Of a stretch of DNA of 64,000 bases, positions 52,740-62,958 are shown piece by piece. The stretch is taken from assembly GCA_913019975.1 (NCBI GenBank), contig CAJWBH010000020.1, positions 1 to 64,000 of the forward strand. The letters are read 5' to 3'. Source of the stretch: Thalassolituus maritimus (GTDB lineage Bacteria > Pseudomonadota > Gammaproteobacteria > Pseudomonadales > Oceanobacteraceae). The notes below the pieces were generated by a model that saw only the letters and a program-made list of their open reading frames with translations, was not told the origin of the DNA and made no database searches. Position 1 is the stretch's first letter, and every line of letters begins with the position of its first letter. Position numbers and translations under genes: made by a program.

Positions 52740-55088
52740 ATGAATCTGACCCTTCTGGGATGCCTTGCGGCTTTGCTTGCAGGGACACTCATACCAATGT
52801 CATCGGCAGCCTTGATATCTGTTGCCATTGTGAGTTGCTCTCTGGCAATGGTTGTCATTGTCAGGGCTCGCAATTCTGGCCTGAAAGTTATTCTTACGTC
52901 CGGCGCTCTCGCTTTGTCACTGCTATGGGGGAGTGGATTTACCGATGCCCAGCTTGGGCACCGCTTGCCTGATGTTTTATACGGTCAGGATGTCTCTGTC
53001 ACAGGCTGCATTGTCGGCGAGGTTGATCGACAGAACCTCTCAGCTTCAAGATCCCGGGCCAGGTTTCTTCTCGAACTACACGCCAATTCGCTCTCAATAC
53101 ATGGCCTCCGCTCTGTGCGGGTAAGTTGGTTTGATGCGCCGGATTGGCTGATGACAGGAGCCTGTCTGAAGGGCACTGCCCGACTTAAGCCGCCACGCAG
53201 CTATGCCAATGGTCTCAGCTACGACTATGTCGCCAGTATGATGTTCCAGAAGATCGATGCGACTGGCTACCTGACTCGCGGCGAGCAGGTAGAGAGTGTA
53301 GCGCCCGGCGTCCTGCTCGGTTCTGATCTGGCGGATAAGATAAAGCAGGTTGCGTTGGCTGGCTTGACGCCGGAATCATCTGCCTGGGTTAAGGGACTGG
53401 TGTTCGGAGATAAGGCTGCTTTTTCAGGTGAGCAATGGCGGAGGGTGAGGGACAGCGGCACGCTTCATCTGCTGGTCGTCAGTGGGCTGCACGTCAGCAT
53501 GATCGGAGCGATGGCGTTGTTTCTTGGGGCCTTGGTCGCTCGGTTGTTGATACTGTTCTCTGAGCTACTCCTTGTTAAGCGATCGATTGCAGGACTTCGT
53601 GCTTTGCCTGTCGCCTGCGCACTTGTGGTGACAGCCGCGTACGTGCTGCTGGCGGGCTCGGGGATTTCCTTAATCAGAGCGTGGTTTATGTTTGCCGTCG
53701 CCCTGGCCATCTGGAAGCTACCAATGCGAGTACGACGCGCGTCTTTGTTGCTTATGGCGGCGCTGGTTATCATGATCATTAACCCCCTCAGCTGGACCCA
53801 GGCGGGATTCTGGTATTCATTTTGTGCGGTTGCAGCGTTGGTGTTCTTCTTTGAAGGACGACGTTCGACGCGTGTTTCTGCACTGCTAACTCCTCAGCTT
53901 CTGATTCTGTTCGCTATGTTGCCGGTTATGCTCTATTTCGGTCAGGAGGTGACGCTGGGCCACCTGATCGCTAATTTCTTTGCCATACCGCTCGTGACTC
54001 TGATAATCCTCCCGCTATCACTCTTGAGTGCCTCGCAATTGATGTCATGGGCTGACCCGGCTCTGTCTTTCTCTGTTAGCTTGTTCTGGGGCTTGCTCGA
54101 CGGTCTGCCTGAATTGCCGTCGTTGAACTTGCATGGCAATTCAACACTGGGGGTACTTGCAGTCGCTGTCTTAGCGTGGATCTGGGCGGGTCGATCGTGG
54201 GCGCTTCCTGCCTGTGTATCTGCAATATACGGACTGATGTTCTTTACCTCCGGTGGCATCGGTTCTCAGGCTTCTGGCGTATGGGTTGTAGATAGCGGGC
54301 AGGGGCAGGCGATACTCGCCAGCGATGGTGTAACGTCGGTACTGATCGATACAGGCCCTGCGTATTCTGATTCCTTTTCGGTAGCGAGCGCCGCTGTTCT
54401 TCCTTTGATGCGTCAGAAAGGAATCGATCATCTGGACGTTCTTATTGTTTCTCACTCGGATAATGACCACTCCGGGGGCACTCGGGATATTCTGGAAGCT
54501 GTTTCAGTTGGGCGATTCTATGTTGGGCAGCAGCTTCAAGATTTAAAGCAGCAGATCAACTGCCATTCTCTAAGCTCGATAGATAACCAAGCGCATATTG
54601 TCTCTGGCGCAAATCTTCGCATCGAATTTGTCCCAGTTCCTGAGGGCGTGAGGGATGGCGACAATAACCAGAGTTGCATGGTCCGTTTGCACTGGTCAGG
54701 GTATAGCATCCTGATCCCTGGGGATGCTGATTCGAAGGTTGAGCGGGCTTTAATTGTGGGCGACGCTGAGCGGCTAAAGTCCGATATCCTGATCGCGGGT
54801 CATCACGGAAGCAACAGCAGTACCAGCTCGATGTGGCTGAAAGCAGTCGATCCTCAGGTAGTGGTTTTCAGTGCGGGTTATCGCAATCGCTTCAATCATC
54901 CTCACCCTGATGTAATAGGCCGCATAGTTCGGGAAGGGCTGCCTTACGTGAATACAGCAACGTCTGGGTTGATCGAATTAACACCAGAAGGACAGATAAA
55001 ACTCATGCGCGCCCAGTGGATGCCGCGATGGCACGCGCCGCCAGACGCGGAAAGGGATTTTTCACTTCACGGCCATGTGCTAGAGTAG
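52740..55088 (+). CDS. comEC: DNA internalisation-related competence protein ComEC/Rec2
   Basis: 782-residue inner-membrane channel for single-stranded DNA uptake in natural transformation. An N-terminal OB-type domain (about 65-160) is followed by the competence domain with roughly ten spans (LLVVSGLHVSMIGAMALF is the family signature) and a C-terminal metallo-beta-lactamase domain (VSHSDNDHSGG, LIAGHHGSNSSTS). The ATG at 52740 follows GGAG; an in-frame ATG at 52698 lies over the divergent promoter. The presence of an intact gene hints that the host may be transformable. Confidence 0.93.
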   Translation: MNLTLLGCLAALLAGTLIPMSSAALISVAIVSCSLAMVVIVRARNSGLKVILTSGALALSLLWGSGFTDAQLGHRLPDVLYGQDVSVTGCIVGEVDRQNLSASRSRARFLLELHANSLSIHGLRSVRVSWFDAPDWLMTGACLKGTARLKPPRSYANGLSYDYVASMMFQKIDATGYLTRGEQVESVAPGVLLGSDLADKIKQVALAGLTPESSAWVKGLVFGDKAAFSGEQWRRVRDSGTLHLLVVSGLHVSMIGAMALFLGALVARLLILFSELLLVKRSIAGLRALPVACALVVTAAYVLLAGSGISLIRAWFMFAVALAIWKLPMRVRRASLLLMAALVIMIINPLSWTQAGFWYSFCAVAALVFFFEGRRSTRVSALLTPQLLILFAMLPVMLYFGQEVTLGHLIANFFAIPLVTLIILPLSLLSASQLMSWADPALSFSVSLFWGLLDGLPELPSLNLHGNSTLGVLAVAVLAWIWAGRSWALPACVSAIYGLMFFTSGGIGSQASGVWVVDSGQGQAILASDGVTSVLIDTGPAYSDSFSVASAAVLPLMRQKGIDHLDVLIVSHSDNDHSGGTRDILEAVSVGRFYVGQQLQDLKQQINCHSLSSIDNQAHIVSGANLRIEFVPVPEGVRDGDNNQSCMVRLHWSGYSILIPGDADSKVERALIVGDAERLKSDILIAGHHGSNSSTSSMWLKAVDPQVVVFSAGYRNRFNHPHPDVIGRIVREGLPYVNTATSGLIELTPEGQIKLMRAQWMPRWHAPPDAERDFSLHGHVLE

Positions 55089-55121
55089 CGCGCAAACAAA
55101 AACTGGCAGGAGACGCTGGAC

Positions 55122-55757
55122 ATGCTTGAGATCATCCAGAGTGGTGGTTGGATGATGGTGCCAATTATCATCGCCTCTGTATTGGCACTCGCGATTACCG
55201 TAGAACGTTTCTGGACGCTACGTCCGGGTAAAATTGCGCCGCCTAATCTGCTGTCGCAGGTTTGGGGTTGGATGAAAAATAAACAGTTAGACTCGGCGAA
55301 AATCCGGTCTCTGAAAGATTCCAGTCCGTTAGGTAACGTCTTAGCAGCCGGTTTGATCAACTCCCGACATGGTCGCCAGATCATGAAAGAGAGCATTGAA
55401 GAGGTGGCTTCGCACGAGATCCATGAAATGGAGCGCTATCTTAATGCTCTTGGTACTGTCGCAGCCGTCGCACCGCTGATGGGCCTGCTCGGTACAGTGA
55501 TCGGTATGATTAAGGTCTTTGCTGAAATTATGGCTCAGGGTACTGGTCAGGCTAATTTGCTGGCAGGTGGTATTTCGGAAGCTCTGATCACCACGGCAGC
55601 AGGTCTGGTTGTTGCGATTCCGGCGCTTATTTGTCATCGCATACTGCAACGCCGTGTCGACGAAATTGTCGTTTACATGGAGCAGGAAGCGCTGAAACTC
55701 GTTGATGTACTTCACGGTGAGCGTGAAGTAGCAGACGCTCCGGAGAACGCTGGGTGA
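55122..55757 (+). CDS. exbB: MotA/TolQ/ExbB proton channel family protein
   Basis: 211 residues with three spans (first at about 10-28) and the typical core LNALGTVAAVAPLMGLLGTV and ALITTAAGLVVAIPALICHR. With the ExbD-like protein it forms a proton-driven motor in the inner membrane. No tonB lies nearby; the position between comEC and lipid A genes is conserved in gammaproteobacteria, where its client is unclear. The stop overlaps exbD by 4 bases. Confidence 0.92.
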   Translation: MLEIIQSGGWMMVPIIIASVLALAITVERFWTLRPGKIAPPNLLSQVWGWMKNKQLDSAKIRSLKDSSPLGNVLAAGLINSRHGRQIMKESIEEVASHEIHEMERYLNALGTVAAVAPLMGLLGTVIGMIKVFAEIMAQGTGQANLLAGGISEALITTAAGLVVAIPALICHRILQRRVDEIVVYMEQEALKLVDVLHGEREVADAPENAG

Positions 55758-56176
55758 ATTTTCGTCGTCAGTCGAAAGAAGAGGTAACAGTTAATCTGAC
55801 GCCTCTGATTGATATCGTATTCCTGTTGCTGATTTTCTTTATGGTGTCGACGACATTCACGAAAGAAAATCATCTCAGCATCAGCTTGCCGGAGTCCAGC
55901 TCGGAAGAGACAGGCCAACCGCCGAAAGCGATTGAGATCCTGATTTCAGAGAGCGGAGAGTACAGTATTGATGGCCAACCTCTGGTGAATACCAAGGTAG
56001 AAACTCTTAAACGTGCCATTGAAAAAATCTTAGACGGACGTGAAATCGCTCCCGTGGTTATTTCAGCGGATGCCAGAACGTCCCATGAATCTGTTGTGCG
56101 CGCCATGGATGCGGCAGGTCAGTTGGGGTTGATCAACCTCAGCATTACCACACGCAAATCTGCCGGTGGTGACTGA
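55754..56176 (+). CDS. exbD: ExbD/TolR biopolymer transport protein
   Basis: 140 residues. One N-terminal span carries the proton-path aspartate (VNLTPLIDIVFLLLIFFMV), followed by a periplasmic domain (ISADARTSHESVVRAMDAAG). Coupled to exbB by a 4-base overlap; msbA starts 4 bases after its stop. Confidence 0.93.
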   Translation: MNFRRQSKEEVTVNLTPLIDIVFLLLIFFMVSTTFTKENHLSISLPESSSEETGQPPKAIEILISESGEYSIDGQPLVNTKVETLKRAIEKILDGREIAPVVISADARTSHESVVRAMDAAGQLGLINLSITTRKSAGGD

Positions 56177-56180
56177 AACT

Positions 56181-57926
56181 ATGTCTACTGAAGCAACTGC
56201 AGGCGCTATTTATAAGCGCCTGCTGACCTACCTCGGGCCGCAGAAGTGGTACTTTTTGCTGAGTATCATCGGTTTTGCCATGTTTGCGGCTTCTGCTCCA
56301 GCGCTTGCTCATTTAATGGGTGTTGTTGAAGAAACCCTGAATGAGCCAACGCAGGAGAATATTTTCCTTCTGGTATCTGCGCTCTTTGCTGTTTACCTCT
56401 TTCGTGGTATCGGTACCTTTCTTGGTAAGTATTTTACGGCCTTGGTTGGGCGTGAAATTGTGCATGCACTGCGTACCCAGCTGTTCAATCGTATGCTGCG
56501 TCTGCCCAGCCAATATTATGATAATGAATCCAGTGGGCGCGTAATATCACGGGTTATTTTTGATGTCGAACAGGTCAACGGCGCCAGCACCAAAGCGTTG
56601 ACGACGGTGGTTCAGGAAGGTCTCACAGTGACTCTTCTGATGGGGTATCTGATCTGGCTGGACTACACTCTGACGGCGATCTTTCTTGTCGTTATTCCAG
56701 TGATTGGTGGTCTCGTTTCTTTAGCAAGTAAATTTTTCCGCCGTTACAGTCGTCGCATCCAGAAATCCATGGGCCAGGTAACTCAGGTTACCAACGAATC
56801 GATCAGCGGTTACCGTGAGGTTCGCACCTATGATGCCACCTCGGTTGAGGAACAGCGGTTTCTGAAGGCAAGCAATGAAAACCGTAAGCAGGTGATGAAA
56901 TTCGCGTTAACGAATGCGATCAACGTCCCTCTGTCTCAGCAGGTTATTGCTACGGGTCTGGGTGTTATGATTTATCTGATGTTTCAGCGTGTGGCTAGTG
57001 GCACCATGGACGCAGGTGAATTTCTCCAGTTTATTACTGCTGCGTCTCTGATCGCTAAACCTCTTCGTGCGCTAACCGATGTCAATTCAGTTATTCAGAA
57101 AGGCGTTACCGCTGCTGAGTCTGTATTTAGTGTGCTGGATACTGAAACTGAGAAGGATACCGGCACAAAAGAATTAGGGAAAAGCACCGGCGCGGTCGAG
57201 TTTAAAGAGGCTCGTTTCCGTTATGCTCAAGCAGAAACGGATGCTATTAAAGGTATCAACCTGAATATCAAAGCCGGTACTTCGGTCGCGTTTGTCGGTC
57301 GCTCTGGCAGCGGTAAAACCACCCTGGTGAATCTGCTACCGCGCTTTTACGAGTTAACGTCGGGCAGCATCAGCATTGATGGCCACCCAATCAATGAGCT
57401 GACGCTTAACTCATTGAGAGAACAGATCGCGATCGTGTCACAGAGTGTGACCCTGTTTAATTGCAGTATTCGCGAAAATATTGCTTACGGCAGTCTTGCC
57501 GATGCAAGCGACGAAGCCGTTATTGAAGCAGCGAAAGCCGCACATGCGCACGAATTTATTGAGAAACTCCCTGAAGGGTATGACACTCAGGTGGGCGAGA
57601 ATGGCGTCATGCTCTCGGGCGGTCAGCGTCAGCGCTTGGCAATCGCACGGGCCATTCTTAAAAATGCCCCAATTCTTATTCTGGATGAAGCCACCTCGGC
57701 CCTGGATACAGAGTCTGAGCGACACATCCAGGCGGCGATGGGAGAAGTTATGAAGGGCCGTACCACATTGGTTATCGCTCATCGTCTGAGCACCATTGAA
57801 AATGTCGACACGATCGTTGTGATTGATGATGGACAGGTTGTTGAATCTGGCCCGCATCAGGAGCTTCTTAATCAGCAGGGCGCCTACGCTCAGCTTCATC
57901 AGCTGCAATTTGCAGAGGAAGAGTGA
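56181..57926 (+). CDS. msbA: Lipid A export ATP-binding/permease protein MsbA
   Basis: 581-residue ABC half-transporter that flips core-lipid A across the inner membrane as a homodimer. Six-span domain (about 20-320), then the nucleotide-binding domain: Walker A GRSGSGKTTL, signature MLSGGQRQRLAIARAI, Walker B ILILDEATSALD, H-loop VIAHRLST. ATG at 56181 is chosen because it lies just after exbD and begins like relatives; an in-frame start at 56166 would overlap exbD. lpxK follows, as in E. coli. Confidence 0.94.
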   Translation: MSTEATAGAIYKRLLTYLGPQKWYFLLSIIGFAMFAASAPALAHLMGVVEETLNEPTQENIFLLVSALFAVYLFRGIGTFLGKYFTALVGREIVHALRTQLFNRMLRLPSQYYDNESSGRVISRVIFDVEQVNGASTKALTTVVQEGLTVTLLMGYLIWLDYTLTAIFLVVIPVIGGLVSLASKFFRRYSRRIQKSMGQVTQVTNESISGYREVRTYDATSVEEQRFLKASNENRKQVMKFALTNAINVPLSQQVIATGLGVMIYLMFQRVASGTMDAGEFLQFITAASLIAKPLRALTDVNSVIQKGVTAAESVFSVLDTETEKDTGTKELGKSTGAVEFKEARFRYAQAETDAIKGINLNIKAGTSVAFVGRSGSGKTTLVNLLPRFYELTSGSISIDGHPINELTLNSLREQIAIVSQSVTLFNCSIRENIAYGSLADASDEAVIEAAKAAHAHEFIEKLPEGYDTQVGENGVMLSGGQRQRLAIARAILKNAPILILDEATSALDTESERHIQAAMGEVMKGRTTLVIAHRLSTIENVDTIVVIDDGQVVESGPHQELLNQQGAYAQLHQLQFAEEE

Positions 57927-57928
57927 TC

Positions 57929-58888
57929 GTGGGGTTGGCGGCCCGTATAGAGAAAAACTGGTACGGCAGTGCGCTGGGAAATCTTTGGTTGCTGCCGCTC
58001 TGGTGTCTGTTTGTTCTGGTAAGTGCGCTTCGGCGTGTTAAATATCAGATTTTCCCTGCCAGTCCGGCAGACACGCCGGTACTCGTTGTTGGCAATATTG
58101 CCATCGGCGGAACCGGAAAAACGCCGTTGATCACCTTGCTCGCCGAGCTCGCCGCAAAGCAGGGAATTCGCGTCGGTGTCGTGTCTCGCGGGTACGGCGG
58201 TCGTGCAGAGCAATACCCTCTGGTGGTTGATACAGATACACCTGTCGCGCAGTCGGGTGATGAGCCTGCTTTGCTCGCAGGGCTGGGGCTCCCGGTGGTT
58301 GTTGACCCTCAGCGAGCCCGTGCGGTAAAGGCGTTAAAAGATAAAGTAGATCTGATTCTGTCAGACGATGGCCTGCAGCATTATGCGATGGCCAGAGACG
58401 CCGAAATTGTTGTCAGTGATGCGACGCGCGGATTTGGTAATGGCTGGCAGTTGCCGGTTGGGCCTCTGCGTGAGCCCATATCCCGTATCGATACGTGTGA
58501 TCTGCACCTGGTAAATGGCGTTGACTTCACGGTGCAGCCGACTGGTTATTTCGTTGGTTCGGTTGAGCTGTCGCCTCAGAGCCTGAAGGGCAGGCGTGTT
58601 CACGCTGTTGCTGGTATCGGAAACCCAGCGCGCTTTTTTACCACGCTCCGGCAGTTAGGCGCTGATGTTGTAGAGCATGCATTTTCGGATCATCACGCGT
58701 TTGTAAGAGAAGACCTTGTGTTTAATGATGATTTGCCCGTCGTCATGACAGAGAAAGACTGGGTAAAATGTCGTCACTTTGAACTACCAAATTCTGGATT
58801 CCTTCGGGTGAGCGCCGTACCGTCGGAAACCGCCGAAGAAAACATTTCGCAGTTATTGAAAAGATTGGGAGCAATCCGTCATGGATAA
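57929..58888 (+). CDS. lpxK: Tetraacyldisaccharide 4'-kinase
   Basis: Phosphorylates the lipid A precursor at the 4' position; about 320 residues. N-terminal membrane-associating stretch ([19 protein letters not shown]), P-loop [13 protein letters not shown], then VVSRGYGG and [17 protein letters not shown] at 57929 is preferred to the GTG at 57923 because the GAGGAA site (57915-57920) is 8 bases from the former and 2 from the latter. It starts just behind the msbA stop; its 3' end overlaps ycaR by 8 bases. Confidence 0.94.
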   Translation: MGLAARIEKNWYGSALGNLWLLPLWCLFVLVSALRRVKYQIFPASPADTPVLVVGNIAIGGTGKTPLITLLAELAAKQGIRVGVVSRGYGGRAEQYPLVVDTDTPVAQSGDEPALLAGLGLPVVVDPQRARAVKALKDKVDLILSDDGLQHYAMARDAEIVVSDATRGFGNGWQLPVGPLREPISRIDTCDLHLVNGVDFTVQPTGYFVGSVELSPQSLKGRRVHAVAGIGNPARFFTTLRQLGADVVEHAFSDHHAFVREDLVFNDDLPVVMTEKDWVKCRHFELPNSGFLRVSAVPSETAEENISQLLKRLGAIRHG

Positions 58889-59090
58889 AAAATTACTGAG
58901 CATGCTGGTATGCCCTGAGTGTAAAGGCAAATTGAAGTACGACCGTGAAGCTCAGGAGCTTCTGTGTACGTTCGATGGTTTAGCGTATCCGATTCAGGAT
59001 GGCGTGCCGGTAATGCTGGAAGGCGAAGCTCGTAAGATGGGCGAAGAAGAAAAGCTTGAGAAAGCCAAAGCGGTGAAACCAGCGGAATGA
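58881..59090 (+). CDS. ycaR: Trm112 family small zinc-binding-like protein
   Basis: 69 residues. Begins with the family pattern [14 protein letters not shown], with C11 and C14, and a third cysteine at C29; the fourth ligand of the eukaryotic Trm112 zinc site is missing. [10 protein letters not shown] is the other family hallmark, followed by a charged helical tail. In eukaryotes Trm112 stabilises methyltransferases; the bacterial role is unsettled. Overlaps lpxK by 8 bases and the phosphatase gene by 4. Confidence 0.9.
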   Translation: MDKKLLSMLVCPECKGKLKYDREAQELLCTFDGLAYPIQDGVPVMLEGEARKMGEEEKLEKAKAVKPAE

Positions 59091-59572
59091 TCCGGGTACT
59101 GTTTGTTTGCCTCGGCAATATCTGTCGCTCTCCAACGGCGCACGGCGTCATGCTCGGGCTGCTGGAGAGTGAGGGGCTGAATGATCAGGTCTTTGTCGAC
59201 TCTGCGGGAACAGCAGGGTGGCATATCGGTAAAACGCCAGACCCGCGCTCTCAGCAGGCGGCACTCGCGCGGGGCGTTGATATTTCAGACCAGCGTGCAC
59301 GCCAGGTTTCTGCAGAAGATTTTGAAACTTTCGATTATGTTCTGGCAATGGATCGATCAAACCTCGACGATCTGAAAGCGCTCTATGCCAGTAATGGAAG
59401 TCAGGGCACTGAGCCCAAACTGTTTCTGCGTGCATTTGGACGCAGCTTTGACGAACATGAAGTGCCTGATCCCTATTACGGTGGTGAGGCAGGATTTCGT
59501 CATGTTCTTGATCTGGTTGAAGACGCCTGTGACGGCTTGTTGGCCGACATCCGGCAGAAGATGGATGCCTGA
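59087..59572 (+). CDS. Low molecular weight protein-tyrosine phosphatase
   Basis: 161 residues. Active-site loop CLGNICRSP with C8 and R14, and the general acid in VPDPYYGG. In envelope clusters such enzymes often act on tyrosine kinases of polysaccharide export, but no kinase is nearby. It overlaps ycaR by 4 bases and murB by one base, so it belongs to the lipid A/peptidoglycan operon. Confidence 0.93.
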   Translation: MIRVLFVCLGNICRSPTAHGVMLGLLESEGLNDQVFVDSAGTAGWHIGKTPDPRSQQAALARGVDISDQRARQVSAEDFETFDYVLAMDRSNLDDLKALYASNGSQGTEPKLFLRAFGRSFDEHEVPDPYYGGEAGFRHVLDLVEDACDGLLADIRQKMDA

Positions 59573-60597
59573 TGTCTCAGATGCCGGTCATTTCTGAACA
59601 CTATTCACTCCACGATAAAAATACGCTCAGGCTGGCTTCGTGTGCGGAGTACTTCGCAACATTTACCTCAAGTGATGAACTTGCGGAGCTTGTTCACTGG
59701 GCAGAGCAGAAAAGCCTTGCGATCCGCGTCCTCGGCGGGGGAAGCAATGTCCTTATGCCTGAGTTCGTTCCGGGGCTCGTTATTCAGTCAAAAGATGAAA
59801 CGGTATCGGTCGTTTCTGAAGATGAAAACTCAGTCGTTATAGATGTGGCGGCCGGGAAGTGCTGGCACGACTGGGTGGTAGAAAGCATTCAGTATGGCCA
59901 TGGCCTTGAGAATCTTGCACTGATTCCAGGTTCGGTCGGCGCCTCGCCCGTGCAGAACATCGGTGCTTATGGTGTTGAGGTGTCAGACCTTCTTGTCTCT
60001 GTGACTGGGTTCAGTATTGCAGAACAGCGTATGCTGACAATTGAAAAAGCAGATTGCGATTTTTCCTATCGGGATTCTGTTTTTAAAAATCGCCTGAAAA
60101 ATAATTTTGTTATTTGTAGTGTCAGGTTCCGATTGAATAAGTTCTTTTCGCCAAATCTTGAATATGCGCCGCTTAATTCACTTGAACCAAATGCCTTGTC
60201 TGCTCAGGATTTGATCGATTTTGTGGTCGGCGTCCGGTCTGCAAAACTGCCAGATCCTGGGCTGATTCCTAATGCTGGCTCCTTTTTTAAAAATCCGATT
60301 GTCAGTACTGAGACCGCCGACGACCTCAAAAACCTGCACCCAACACTGCCTGTTTATCCGGTTCATAGTGCTCCCCAGAGTGCTAAGTTGGCGGCAGGCT
60401 GGTTAATTGAGCAGTGTGGCTTTAAAGGCAAAGCGTACGGGCCCGTTGCCATGTATGAAAAACAAGCGCTCGTGCTGACCGCTCCGGGGGAGGCTGAGCT
60501 ACAGGATGTCGCCCGCTTGCAAAGCCTGGTGCAGACAGAAGTCGAATCACGCTTTGGTGTCCACCTCGAACCTGAGCCGCAACTCTTTACTGACTGA
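59572..60597 (+). CDS. murB: UDP-N-acetylenolpyruvoylglucosamine reductase
   Basis: FAD enzyme that completes UDP-MurNAc for peptidoglycan. 341 residues, type I (E. coli-like). FAD contacts LGGGSNVLM and IPGSVGASPVQNIGAYG, the catalytic serine in NAGSFFKNP and the late glutamate in HLEPEP. Start overlaps the phosphatase stop (TGATG). Last gene of the operon; 118 bases separate it from the convergent EamA gene. Confidence 0.96.
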   Translation: MSQMPVISEHYSLHDKNTLRLASCAEYFATFTSSDELAELVHWAEQKSLAIRVLGGGSNVLMPEFVPGLVIQSKDETVSVVSEDENSVVIDVAAGKCWHDWVVESIQYGHGLENLALIPGSVGASPVQNIGAYGVEVSDLLVSVTGFSIAEQRMLTIEKADCDFSYRDSVFKNRLKNNFVICSVRFRLNKFFSPNLEYAPLNSLEPNALSAQDLIDFVVGVRSAKLPDPGLIPNAGSFFKNPIVSTETADDLKNLHPTLPVYPVHSAPQSAKLAAGWLIEQCGFKGKAYGPVAMYEKQALVLTAPGEAELQDVARLQSLVQTEVESRFGVHLEPEPQLFTD

Positions 60598-60715
60598 GGT
60601 TTCGGCTCAGTTTATTCAGAATATCAAGGTGCGGCCCACATCGCGGACGATTTGCACTGGTCGAGGAACTACATCAAAGTCTCTGGTTACTGGAAACGGG
60701 GCATTCAAACTCAGT

Positions 60716-61591
60716 TTATTGGCGGATAGGCTTCTTAGTAAACGTGACGATGGCAATACCACCGAGAACCAACAGAGAGGCAATGACGAATCGACTGGTG
60801 ATGGGCTCTGCCGCGAATAGCAATCCACCAACGGCGGCAATGACCGGCACTGAGAGCTGGACGACCGCCGCTTGAGATACCCGAAGGTGGCTGATGACGG
60901 CATACCAGACTGCATATCCAGCGCCTGATGCTAGTGCGCCCGATGAGATGGCGAGCAGGAGGCCTCTTTCCGTTAGGTAAACGTCTCCCAAAAAGTAAAA
61001 AAGCAGAATCAGCGCAGGTATGCACGAGCGTAAAAAGTTTCCACTGGTGTCTGCCAGAGGCGTCGCTGAGCCTCGCCCGATCAGGGTATATACGCCCCAG
61101 GCTGCCCCCGATATGGCCATAAGAACGAAGCCAGCAAGCTCAGGTGCTTCTGACCCTGGCAGCAGCATATAACTTAAGCCGCCAAAGGCCAGAAGAGTGC
61201 CGGCCCATTCTGTGAGCACAAGTCGATGCCCACGAAAAACGCCAATCAGAATCATGGAAAGCTGCACAAAACCAAATAAAATAAGTGCGCCAGCGCCGGT
61301 ATCAATGCTGATGTAACCGAATGACAGGGTCGCTGCGTAAATAAACAGAGCCATTGCGGCGGGCCAGTTGCCGTAATTCAGGATTTGGCTCGGTCGACTG
61401 GGCTTCAACAGGATTAACGAGAGCAGGGCAAGGAAAACGGCGCCAGCAATAAGCCGCACCAAGGTGTATCCGGCCGGGTCGATAGTTTCGTCTTTGAGTG
61501 CCAGTCGGCAGAGGACAGAATTACCGGCAAAGGCAAGCATTGCAAAGGCGGTGAGCCCTAGTGTGCGAAGCCAGTGAGGAGGCGAACTCAT
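60716..61591 (-). CDS. EamA (DMT superfamily) transporter
   Basis: 291 residues, ten predicted spans as two EamA repeats (FAMLAFAGNSVLCRLAL near the start; LAISSGALASGAGYAVWYAV in the second). Probable metabolite or amino-acid exporter; substrate not predictable. It starts 11 bases after the lpxH stop on the same strand, so it is likely the last gene of ppiB-lpxH-eamA. Confidence 0.9.
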   Translation of the reverse strand: MSSPPHWLRTLGLTAFAMLAFAGNSVLCRLALKDETIDPAGYTLVRLIAGAVFLALLSLILLKPSRPSQILNYGNWPAAMALFIYAATLSFGYISIDTGAGALILFGFVQLSMILIGVFRGHRLVLTEWAGTLLAFGGLSYMLLPGSEAPELAGFVLMAISGAAWGVYTLIGRGSATPLADTSGNFLRSCIPALILLFYFLGDVYLTERGLLLAISSGALASGAGYAVWYAVISHLRVSQAAVVQLSVPVIAAVGGLLFAAEPITSRFVIASLLVLGGIAIVTFTKKPIRQ

Positions 61592-61602
61592 AAAAGTCCG
61601 GG

Positions 61603-62328
61603 TTAAAACCCGAACTTTTCTAAGACAGGGCTTGAACCCTCATCCCAGCGGACAAGCCAGCCGTGATCGTCGCCCCAGTCACCGAGTACGATGCGCTGAC
61701 GCTCCTGGCCGTTACATTCCCAGTCATGAGTTGCAGGGCGGTGAGTGTGACCGTGGATCAGCAGGTTTACACTCGCATCATCCATCACCTTGTCGACCTC
61801 TTCGGGGGTGACGTCCATGATGTCGTCCGCTTTCATCTGCTGGCCAGCTTTGCTCTCTGACCTGACCTGTTGACCAATGGCCAGTCTCTCTTCGATCGAC
61901 TTGCTCAACAGATCTGCCTGCCACTCAGGGTTGCGGAACAGCTGTCGCATGTTCATGTAAGCAACGTCACGTGTACACAGGCTATCACCGTGCATCAGCA
62001 GCGCTTGCTGATCGCCAACGGTAATAACCGTACCCTCAGCGAGCATCTCCGCGCCGCAGGCGTTGGCAAATACATCGCCCATCAGAAAGTCGCGATTACC
62101 GTGCATAAAGAAAATCTTTACGCCTTGATCTGCGAGAGCTTTCAGTGAGGTTTGAATGCGTTCAACCAGAGCGTCGGTGTAATCGTCACCGATCCAGACT
62201 TCGAAGAAGTCGCCGAGAATATACAGTGTCTCTGCGCCTTTGAGCCGGTCCAGCAGTCCGAAGAAGCCTTCGGACATGGCTGGGCGATTGCCCTGCAGAT
62301 GCAGGTCAGAAATAAAGTAATGCGTCAT
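61603..62328 (-). CDS. lpxH: UDP-2,3-diacylglucosamine diphosphatase
   Basis: Calcineurin-like metallophosphoesterase that makes lipid X in lipid A synthesis. 241 residues. Metal motifs ISDLHLQG (D8, H10), LGDFFEVWIGDD, MHGNRDFL and LIHGHTHRP are complete. Located 10 bases after ppiB on the same strand; the lpxH-ppiB-glnS order resembles Pseudomonas. It acts upstream of the LpxK and MsbA proteins encoded about 4 kb away. Confidence 0.96.
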   Translation of the reverse strand: MTHYFISDLHLQGNRPAMSEGFFGLLDRLKGAETLYILGDFFEVWIGDDYTDALVERIQTSLKALADQGVKIFFMHGNRDFLMGDVFANACGAEMLAEGTVITVGDQQALLMHGDSLCTRDVAYMNMRQLFRNPEWQADLLSKSIEERLAIGQQVRSESKAGQQMKADDIMDVTPEEVDKVMDDASVNLLIHGHTHRPATHDWECNGQERQRIVLGDWGDDHGWLVRWDEGSSPVLEKFGF

Positions 62329-62338
62329 AGAAACCGGA

Positions 62339-62836
62339 TCAGTCAGCGATGACTTCAGCTTTCTCGATGATTACGTCTTCCGCAGGTACGTCCTGGTGGC
62401 CCATAGCCATCGTAGTGCGCACGCCTTTGATGCGGTTTACCACATCCATGCCTTCAGTTACTTTACCGAATACCGCGTAGCCCCAACCCTGCATGTCTTT
62501 GCTGGTGTGGTTAAGGAAGGCGTTATCAGCAACGTTGATAAAGAACTGCGCGCTGGCAGAGTGTGGGTCCATAGTGCGGGCCATCGCCAGGGTGCCAACT
62601 TCATTCTTGAGGCCGTTGTCAGCTTCGTTTTCGATAGGCTCGCGAGTCGCCTTCTCTTTCATGCCAGGCTCCATACCGCCGCCCTGAATCATGAAACCGT
62701 CGATGACGCGGTGGAAGATAACGCCGTCGTAGAAGCCATCTTTAACGTACTGCTCGAAGTTCGCGGCAGTTTTAGGAGCTTTCTCGTGGTTCAGTTCGAC
62801 TTTGATGTCACCAAAGTTGGTTTTCAGCAGGATCAT
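62339..62836 (-). CDS. ppiB: Peptidyl-prolyl cis-trans isomerase B (cyclophilin)
   Basis: 165 residues without signal peptide, so cytoplasmic. Cyclophilin core motifs [31 protein letters not shown] and [17 protein letters not shown] are intact. First gene of the minus-strand ppiB-lpxH-eamA unit, divergent from glnS. Confidence 0.96.
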   Translation of the reverse strand: MILLKTNFGDIKVELNHEKAPKTAANFEQYVKDGFYDGVIFHRVIDGFMIQGGGMEPGMKEKATREPIENEADNGLKNEVGTLAMARTMDPHSASAQFFINVADNAFLNHTSKDMQGWGYAVFGKVTEGMDVVNRIKGVRTTMAMGHQDVPAEDVIIEKAEVIAD

Positions 62837-62958
62837 GATTTCTCTCAGCTCAAATAGTGTGTTCGGGTATCCCTTACGGGCTTTCGGCGCGTATAATACC
62901 GCCTTTTTCCACGGCCCGACATGGGGCGGCTATCGTTTCTGTACAGATACGGACCAAT